Assembly (NCBI GenBank): GCA_902496505.1
Contig: CABVBB010000066.1
Span: 1 to 8,392, forward strand
DNA: 8,392 nucleotides
Reading direction: 5' to 3'
Origin: an uncultured Peptococcaceae bacterium
GTDB taxonomy: Bacteria; Bacillota; Peptococcia; Peptococcales; Peptococcaceae
The notes beneath the pieces are model-generated. The model made no database searches. It worked only from the letters and a program-made list of their open reading frames with translations, and was not told where the DNA came from. Positions 5,586 to 8,392 of the stretch are shown one piece after another. Position 1 is the first letter of the stretch, and every line of letters starts with the position of its first letter. A program made the translations under genes and the position numbers.

Positions 5586-6817
5586 AGATCCCACAACAGA
5601 AAAAGCCCATCAACAATTTTCCGCTCAAGGTGGTAGCTGTTATTTTTGCCATTTTTTTATGGTTTTATGTTGATGCGCAGCAAAATCCTTTGGCTGATCA
5701 GCGTTTTGATGTGCCCATCGATTATGTTGGCCTGGCGGAGGATCTCTCTTACAGCGGCGGCAGCAGTACCGTCACGGTGACGATCAAGGGCCGGCAGGAC
5801 CGCGTGAGCAATCTGCGCAGCAGCGATTTCACCGCTACGGTCGATCTGAGCGAGGCAGTCTTGGGCGAAAATCAGCTGCCCGTCAAGGTGACGACGCCGG
5901 CTAATGTGGAGATATCCTCCACCCGGCCGTCTAAGGTGACCGTGACCTTAGACCGGATGACAGAGATCAATATGGAGGTGCAGCCCACAGTGCTGGGCAC
6001 GGCGGCGGAGGGCTATACCCGCTTCGCACCGTCCATCAAGCCGACCACAGTCCTGGTGCAGGGCTCGGAGACGCTGCTGGAACAGATCGCATCAGCCAAG
6101 GTGGAGATCGACGCTACGGGTGCGACAGAAAATTTGGTGCTCACTCTGCCGGTCAAACTGGTGACCGACGAGGGCGTGGTCTTGGATAACAAGAGCGTCA
6201 CCGTGACGCCGCAGGCTGTGGAGGTCTTTTTGCCCATCGATCAGGATACGCCGTCCAAGATGGTCACCATCAAGCCCAATCTGGTCGGACAGCCAGCCAA
6301 AGGGTACGCAGTCTCCCGTGTCGTTGCGGAACCGGAGACAGTGAAGATCGTCGGCAGCTTCGAGGACATTGACAAGATCGATCAGCTGACCACCAAGCCC
6401 ATCTATATTTCCAATATCGCTGCGGATATGGTGCAGGAGGCCGAATTGGTCATTCCAGACGGCGTGACGCTGATGAATACCAATACGGTCAAAGTCCTGG
6501 TCACAGTCGCGCAGTCGGCGGTGACCAAGACCGTGGATATCCCCATCACCGTCCGGGGCGATAGCGAATATGACGTGACGCTCAGTCAGACTACGGCTCA
6601 GGTGACCATCGAAGGTCAGGAGGAAGAGCTGGACGACGCTGCGAAGCTTGCAGGCATCGTGCCATACGTCAGCATTTCCGGCCTGGAGGCAGGCACCCAT
6701 ACGCTGGAACTCCATTTGGAGGACGACAGCGGTCTGCACGTGACGCAGATCCAGCCGGCAGCTGTAGAAGTGACGCTTACCCCCAAGGAAAATACGCCTG
6801 CACCGGAAAATCCATAA
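5582..6817 (+). CDS. cdaR: YbbR-domain protein CdaR, regulator of CdaA
   Basis: A membrane-anchored extracytoplasmic protein that in other Bacillota modulates CdaA activity. The chosen start at 5582 gives 411 aa. An in-frame ATG at 5567 would add five residues, but GGAGGGAG (5569-5576) sits over it and is ideally placed, 5 nt before 5582, and 5582 also makes the 4 nt ATGA overlap with cdaA. One membrane segment (about 13-31, ending FLWFYVD, a family signature) is followed by four YbbR repeats. These lie at about 41-124, 128-217, 225-309 and 316-400. Each begins near a VxV/PxxxxG segment and closes with a V-(K/E)-V-x-(V/L) strand (for instance VEVFLP, VKVLVTV, VEVTLT). The tail is short and proline-rich (KENTPAPENP). 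Repeat number and length fit CdaR-like proteins. No enzymatic motif is present. Confidence 0.93.
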   Translation: MKIPQQKKPINNFPLKVVAVIFAIFLWFYVDAQQNPLADQRFDVPIDYVGLAEDLSYSGGSSTVTVTIKGRQDRVSNLRSSDFTATVDLSEAVLGENQLPVKVTTPANVEISSTRPSKVTVTLDRMTEINMEVQPTVLGTAAEGYTRFAPSIKPTTVLVQGSETLLEQIASAKVEIDATGATENLVLTLPVKLVTDEGVVLDNKSVTVTPQAVEVFLPIDQDTPSKMVTIKPNLVGQPAKGYAVSRVVAEPETVKIVGSFEDIDKIDQLTTKPIYISNIAADMVQEAELVIPDGVTLMNTNTVKVLVTVAQSAVTKTVDIPITVRGDSEYDVTLSQTTAQVTIEGQEEELDDAAKLAGIVPYVSISGLEAGTHTLELHLEDDSGLHVTQIQPAAVEVTLTPKENTPAPENP

Positions 6818-6818
6818 A

Positions 6819-6841
6819 AAATACCACAAAATATGGTTTTT
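6819..6841 (+). other. Weak hairpin with T run after ybbR
   Basis: Immediately past the ybbR stop codon, AAATACCA (6819-6826) can pair with TGGTTTTT (6834-6841) around a 7 nt loop, with one T-T mismatch. The Ts form the descending arm rather than a free tail, and only two of the pairs are G-C. It could act as a leaky attenuator between ybbR and glmM, or just be AT-rich spacer. It does not look like a full terminator. Confidence 0.3.
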
Positions 6842-6845
6842 GACC

Positions 6846-6874
6846 TTGACGATTGGTGCAGAACGTGTAAAGAT
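6846..6874 (+). promoter_or_regulatory. Possible internal promoter for glmM
   Basis: The 124 nt ybbR-glmM gap is the only sizable gap in the plus-strand operon. TTGACG (6846-6851, 5 of 6) is followed at 17 nt by AAAGAT (6869-6874, 3 of 6), preceded by TG at 6866-6867 in extended -10 position. The -35 is good and the -10 is poor. A start near 6881 would give a leader of about 60 nt. It could allow glmM and acpS to be expressed independently of cdaA. Confidence 0.35.
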
Positions 6875-6941
6875 AAAATCATTAAACTTTAAAAAGCAAA
6901 TTCAGCAAGACGAACAATAGAGAGGTACAGGAGGGCAATAC

Positions 6942-8303
6942 ATGGGAAAATTTTTTGGAACAGACGGTGTGCGCGGGGAGGCGAACAGCGTCCTGACGGC
7001 AGATCTGGCTTACCGCTTGGGCAGAGCCTCGGCGCATGTGCTCAAGGAGCAGTCCACCGGCGGTGTCAATGCTATGGTCATCGGCAAGGATACCCGCATT
7101 TCCGGTGATATGCTGGAGGCCAGCTTGATCGCCGGCATCTGCTCAGCAGGCGTGGATGTGTATAAGGCAGGCGTCATCCCCACTCCGGCAGTGGCTGTGC
7201 TGACCCGGCATTTGGAAGCGCTGGCCGGTGTGGTGATCTCGGCTTCCCATAACCCTTATGATGATAACGGCATCAAATTTTTCAACCCCAATGGGCAGAA
7301 GCTTTCCGACCAGCAGGAATTGGCTATCGAAGCGCTTTTAGAAGGCGATCTGAGCCATCTGCCGCAGCCCGTGGGCGCTGAATTGGGCCGGGTGCATGAG
7401 TATTCCGAAGGCGCGGCGTATTATTCCAGCTTCATCAAGGAAAAAGTAGACGGTGATTTCAGCGGCTTGAAGATCGTGGTGGACTGTGCCAACGGCGCAG
7501 CCAGCAAGATCGCGCCCCAGCTTTTGCAGGATATGGGCGCGGAGGTCATGGCCATCTACCATTCGCCCAACGGCGTCAATATCAACGATAACTGCGGCTC
7601 CACCCACCTCACGGCTTTGCAGCATGCGGTCGTGGAGGAAAGCGCTGATCTGGGCTTAGCCTATGACGGCGATGCTGACCGCCTGCAGGCGGTGGATCAC
7701 GAGGGTCAGGTGGTAGACGGCGATCAGCTGCTGGCCATCTTTGCCCGCTATCTCAAAGCAGAGGGCCAGCTGGCAAACGATCTGATGGTCGCTACCATCA
7801 TGAGCAATATGGGCCTCAAAGCAGCGCTCAGATCCATTGGCGTCTCCGTAGCAGAAAGCCAAGTCGGCGACCGCTATGTCATCGAAAAAATGGATGAGAC
7901 TGGCGCTATCTTGGGCGGCGAACAGTCGGGCCATATCATTTTCAAGCAGTATAACACCACCGGCGATGGCATCATGAGCAGCATGAAACTCTTAGAAATT
8001 GTTAAAAAAAGCCAATCTTCCTTGAAGGAATTGGCGGCCTTTATGGATAAATATCCTCAGGTACTGGTCAATGTGCCTGTCGTACGCAAAGAAGGCTGGC
8101 AGCAGGAAGCCAAGATCCAGGAAGCCATTGCCCGCGCTGAAGCGGAATTGGGCGAGCAGGGCCGCATCCTGGTCAGAGCCTCCGGCACGGAAAATCTGCT
8201 GCGGGTCATGGTCGAGGGCCAGGATCAAGCGGAGATCAAGATGCTGGCTGAGGCGCTGGCCGCTGTGGTCGATGGCGTCTTAGGCAAGGGAAGCAAGTCG
8301 TGA
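6942..8303 (+). CDS. glmM: Phosphoglucosamine mutase GlmM
   Basis: GlmM interconverts glucosamine-6-phosphate and glucosamine-1-phosphate in the cytoplasm, the committed step towards UDP-N-acetylglucosamine for peptidoglycan. At 453 aa it is full length. Visible motifs are FGTDGVRG (5-12), ISASHNPYDDNGIKFF with phospho-serine S102 (99-114), the Mg-binding DGDADR (242-247), the sugar-binding GGEQSGH (325-331) and the phosphate-binding loop RASGTE (412-417). That loop reads RASGTEN where the family usually has RPSGTEP or RKSGTEP. The ATG at 6942 has an AGGAGGG site 6 nt upstream. The gene follows cdaA-ybbR as in many Bacillota, where GlmM is known to bind CdaA and lower its activity. Its stop overlaps the acpS start by 4 nt (GTGA). 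Confidence 0.97.
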   Translation: MGKFFGTDGVRGEANSVLTADLAYRLGRASAHVLKEQSTGGVNAMVIGKDTRISGDMLEASLIAGICSAGVDVYKAGVIPTPAVAVLTRHLEALAGVVISASHNPYDDNGIKFFNPNGQKLSDQQELAIEALLEGDLSHLPQPVGAELGRVHEYSEGAAYYSSFIKEKVDGDFSGLKIVVDCANGAASKIAPQLLQDMGAEVMAIYHSPNGVNINDNCGSTHLTALQHAVVEESADLGLAYDGDADRLQAVDHEGQVVDGDQLLAIFARYLKAEGQLANDLMVATIMSNMGLKAALRSIGVSVAESQVGDRYVIEKMDETGAILGGEQSGHIIFKQYNTTGDGIMSSMKLLEIVKKSQSSLKELAAFMDKYPQVLVNVPVVRKEGWQQEAKIQEAIARAEAELGEQGRILVRASGTENLLRVMVEGQDQAEIKMLAEALAAVVDGVLGKGSKS

Positions 8304-8392
8304 TCATCGGTCTGGGTCATGATCTGGTCGAGATCAGCCGTATTGCCGCCGCTATAGCCAAAAACGAGCAGTTCATCCAGCGTATTTTGACC
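8300..8392 (+). CDS. acpS: Holo-[acyl-carrier-protein] synthase AcpS, N-terminal part
   Basis: AcpS transfers the 4'-phosphopantetheine arm of CoA to acyl carrier protein, activating fatty acid synthesis. The first 31 codons are present and the rest is beyond the window. The start GLGHDLVEISRI (4-15) is the AcpS signature, with D8 the expected Mg ligand. Position 7 is histidine where T, I, V or C is usual. A GTG at 8300 overlaps the glmM stop by 4 nt and has AAGGGAAG (8286-8293) 6 nt upstream, so it belongs to the same operon with coupled translation. The call rests on a short stretch plus context; the glmM-acpS order is common in Bacillota. Confidence 0.85.
   Translation, partial: MIIGLGHDLVEISRIAAAIAKNEQFIQRILT

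Noticed and set aside
6092..6829. 245-codon minus-strand frame
   Set aside because: It is the complement of the YbbR repeats. Its Asp/His/Leu-rich composition is typical of an antisense reading of a GC-rich gene, and no ribosome binding site was sought out as convincing.
6818..6941. glmS-type ribozyme ahead of glmM
   Set aside because: The gap is only 124 nt, AT-rich, and shows no nested pairing of the kind that ribozyme needs; the ribozyme normally precedes glmS, not glmM.

Overview
The window looks like a chromosomal stretch from a moderately GC-rich low-GC-lineage Gram-positive relative (Bacillota). Two gene sets point there: the block cdaA-ybbR-glmM-acpS, and the DUF881/Sbp gene set, which in Bacillus sits beside the division genes. 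The base composition (by eye a little above 50% GC) and the DUF881-Sbp-DUF881 order fit the Negativicutes or a GC-rich clostridial group. That placement is inference. No mobile element, CRISPR array, tRNA or rRNA was seen.

Layout. (1) 1-1133, minus strand: the N-terminal three quarters of a cardiolipin synthase, cut by the window edge. Its promoter is at about 1169-1198. (2) 1134-1378: a divergent intergenic region in which the same 10-mer occurs twice in opposite orientation, once over the -35 of the cls promoter and once upstream of rtcB. (3) 1379-2497, plus strand: a compact RNA ligase RtcB with all catalytic residues present and no RtcA or archease beside it. (4) 2498-2670: a convergent gap with an intrinsic terminator that works on the minus strand. 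(5) 2671-4522, minus strand: a three-gene operon coding a DUF881 membrane protein, the small multi-pass protein Sbp (DUF1290) and a second DUF881 protein. (6) 4523-4769: a divergent control region with a strong extended -10 promoter for the minus operon and candidate promoters for cdaA. (7) 4770-8392, plus strand: cdaA, ybbR (cdaR), glmM and the start of acpS. Neighbouring genes overlap by 4 nt at cdaA/ybbR and at glmM/acpS.

How the genes work together. CdaA makes c-di-AMP at the membrane, YbbR/CdaR is its membrane-anchored regulator, and GlmM makes glucosamine-1-phosphate for peptidoglycan and is known in other Bacillota to bind and restrain CdaA. AcpS activates acyl carrier protein for fatty acid synthesis. 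The neighbouring DUF881/Sbp proteins have no firmly established biochemical role but belong to a division-linked gene set in Bacillus. The window is therefore mostly cell-envelope physiology: phospholipid, c-di-AMP, cell-wall precursor and division-associated membrane proteins. RtcB (RNA repair) is the outlier.

Nothing here is clearly a new system. The points most worth checking are the shared 10-mer between cls and rtcB, the DUF881-Sbp-DUF881 cassette set head-to-head with cdaA, and the promoter arrangement between them.
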